Shown: one piece after another, positions 62,864 through 64,000 of the stretch
Position numbering within the stretch: position 1 is the first letter of the stretch
How the letters are laid out: each line of letters starts with the position of its first letter
The notes under the pieces: generated by a model
Databases searched by the model: none
Told to the model about the DNA's origin: nothing
What the model saw: only the letters and a program-made list of their open reading frames with translations
Made by a program: the position numbers and the translations under genes
Source: Pseudomonas sp. MM213
GTDB taxonomy: Bacteria > Pseudomonadota > Gammaproteobacteria > Pseudomonadales > Pseudomonadaceae
Assembly (NCBI RefSeq): GCF_020423045.1
Contig: NZ_CP081943.1
Coordinates: 248,001 to 312,000 of the forward strand
Reading direction: 5' to 3'
DNA length: 64,000 nucleotides

Positions 62864-64000
62864 ATGAAATTCGCAAAAACCGTGTTGGCCGCTTCGCTGG
62901 CCATGGTCCTGGCCGCTCAGGCACAGGCCGCTGTTTCAACCCAGGACGCTGCCAAGTTGGGCAGTAGCCTGACCCTGGTGGGCGCCGAAAAGGCCGGGAA
63001 CGCTGATGGTTCCATCCCCGCCTACGACGGTGGCCTGACCACGCCGCCGGCCAGTTTCAAATCCGGTGACAGCATGCGCCCGGATCCGTATGCCAGTGAA
63101 AAACCGTTGCTGGTGATCGACGGCAAAAACGTCGATCAGTACAAGGGCATGCTCAGTGCTACCACGGTGGAACTGGCCAAGCGTTTCCCGACTTACCGTG
63201 TCGATGTATACCCGACCCACCGCACCGTTTCGCTGCCAAAAGCCATCCTCGATAACGGCGTGAAGAATGCCAGCGGCGCCAAGTCCCTCGAAGGCGGTCT
63301 GGCCATCGATAACGTGCTGCCGGGCGTACCGTTCCCGATCCCGCAATCGGGCAGCGAAGCGATGTGGAACTTCCTGCTGCGCTATCAAGGCGTGAGCATC
63401 AACTCCAAGTACGACTCCTGGAACGTTGACTCCGCCGGCGTGCCGAGCCTGGCCACCACCGGGCAGGCGTTCATCTCCTACCCGATCTACGAAAACCTGG
63501 CGCAGCCGATCAGCAGCGCCGACGTGTACTACCAGATGAAGCTGTCGTACACCGGCCCTGCGCGCCGGGCCGGTGAAGCGGTGATGCTCAAGGACGCCGC
63601 CAACCCGCTGCAGCAACCGCGCCGTGCCTGGCAGTACTTGCCGGGTCAACGTCGGGTCAAACTGGCACCGAACCTGGCTTACGACACGCCTAACCCAGGC
63701 ACCGCCGGCGCGGGCACCTACGACGATGTTTTCGTATTCAACGGTGCGCTGGACCGTTACGACTGGAAGCTGGTGGGCAAGCAGGAAATGATTGTGCCCT
63801 ACAACACCTACAAGCTGACCTACGCCCAGGATCCGAAGTCGCTGACCACCGCCAATCACCTGGCACCGGACTTCGTGCGCTGGGAAAAACACCGCGTCTG
63901 GGTGGTGGAGGGCAACCTCAAGGCCGGCTCCCGCCACATTTATCAGAAGCGCCGCTTCTACCTTGATGAAGACAGCTGGACCGCTCTGGCCTCGGATCAA
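62864..64000 (+). CDS. DUF1329 outer-membrane lipoprotein-sorting-like protein (partial)
   Basis: 379 codons are visible and the frame runs off the window; the family is usually about 450 residues. The signal peptide ends AQA (about residue 22). Motifs GGLTTPP, YDDVFVFNGALDRYDWKLVGK and YQKRRFYLDEDSW are typical of DUF1329, which has a LolB-like fold. AGGAGAATAAC precedes the ATG. It lies 41 bases after the DUF1302 gene and is probably its partner. Confidence 0.9.
   Translation, partial: MKFAKTVLAASLAMVLAAQAQAAVSTQDAAKLGSSLTLVGAEKAGNADGSIPAYDGGLTTPPASFKSGDSMRPDPYASEKPLLVIDGKNVDQYKGMLSATTVELAKRFPTYRVDVYPTHRTVSLPKAILDNGVKNASGAKSLEGGLAIDNVLPGVPFPIPQSGSEAMWNFLLRYQGVSINSKYDSWNVDSAGVPSLATTGQAFISYPIYENLAQPISSADVYYQMKLSYTGPARRAGEAVMLKDAANPLQQPRRAWQYLPGQRRVKLAPNLAYDTPNPGTAGAGTYDDVFVFNGALDRYDWKLVGKQEMIVPYNTYKLTYAQDPKSLTTANHLAPDFVRWEKHRVWVVEGNLKAGSRHIYQKRRFYLDEDSWTALASDQ

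Overview
The window looks like chromosomal DNA of a fluorescent Pseudomonas (P. fluorescens-type denitrifier). It is GC-rich, carries the Pseudomonas REP core GTAGGAGC..GCTTGC..GCGA, and has nir, nor and nar gene orders known from Pseudomonas. No nos (N2O reductase) genes, transposases, integrases, tRNA or rRNA genes, or CRISPR arrays were seen.

Layout. (1) 1-8540: the nitrite-reductase cluster nirSMCFDLGHJ on the minus strand and nirQ-nirO-nirP on the plus strand, diverging from one ANR/DNR box. nirH appears to carry a one-base frameshift at its 3' end. (2) 9483-18749: NO reductase norC-norB-norD, a zinc-ribbon protein, the NO regulator dnr, nnrS with a copD-like gene, the Fe-S repair di-iron gene dnrN/ytfE and the NO sensor norR. 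Two intergenic regions each carry three GGT-N7-ACC (NorR-type) sites with sigma-54 promoters. (3) 18828-24772: pdxH, then moaB-moeA-ubiU-ubiV-ubiT, which supply molybdenum cofactor and O2-independent ubiquinone. (4) 25780-41326: a DGC zinc protein, a second DNR-type regulator (dnrE), narL-narX, and narK1-narK2-narGHJI-PPIase-moaA. (5) 42395-47014: anaerobic ribonucleotide reductase nrdD in two pieces, nrdG, and a chemoreceptor. (6) 47048-50969: an FTR1/P19 iron-uptake operon with a Fur-like box, a hypothetical gene and a DUF3079 gene behind an ANR box. (7) 51133-57515: a catabolic/transport cluster (quinone oxidoreductase, TauD-type dioxygenase, BKACE, MFS, DsbA-like, Rieske, YeiH). (8) 58725-64000: an AraC regulator, a small hydrolase and a DUF1302/DUF1329 pair, the last cut by the window end.

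How it fits together. NarK imports nitrate, NarGHI reduces it, NirS makes NO in the periplasm and NorBC reduces NO to N2O. Support genes in the same block make heme d1, Mo cofactor, anaerobic quinone and deoxynucleotides. Control is layered: ANR/DNR boxes (TTGAY-N4-RTCAA) at nirS/nirQ, norC, narK1, nrdD, the DGC gene and DUF3079; NarL-type 7-2-7 palindromes at moaB, dnrE and narK1; NorR/sigma-54 sites at dnrN, nnrS and, on the other strand, a 29-residue membrane peptide just upstream of dnr.

Five copies of a roughly 0.8-0.9 kb composite palindrome (arms of about 250 bp around REP pairs) sit at operon borders: 8541-9315, 19511-20413, 24821-25704, 41362-42259 and 57771-58672. They are the main non-coding structure in the window.
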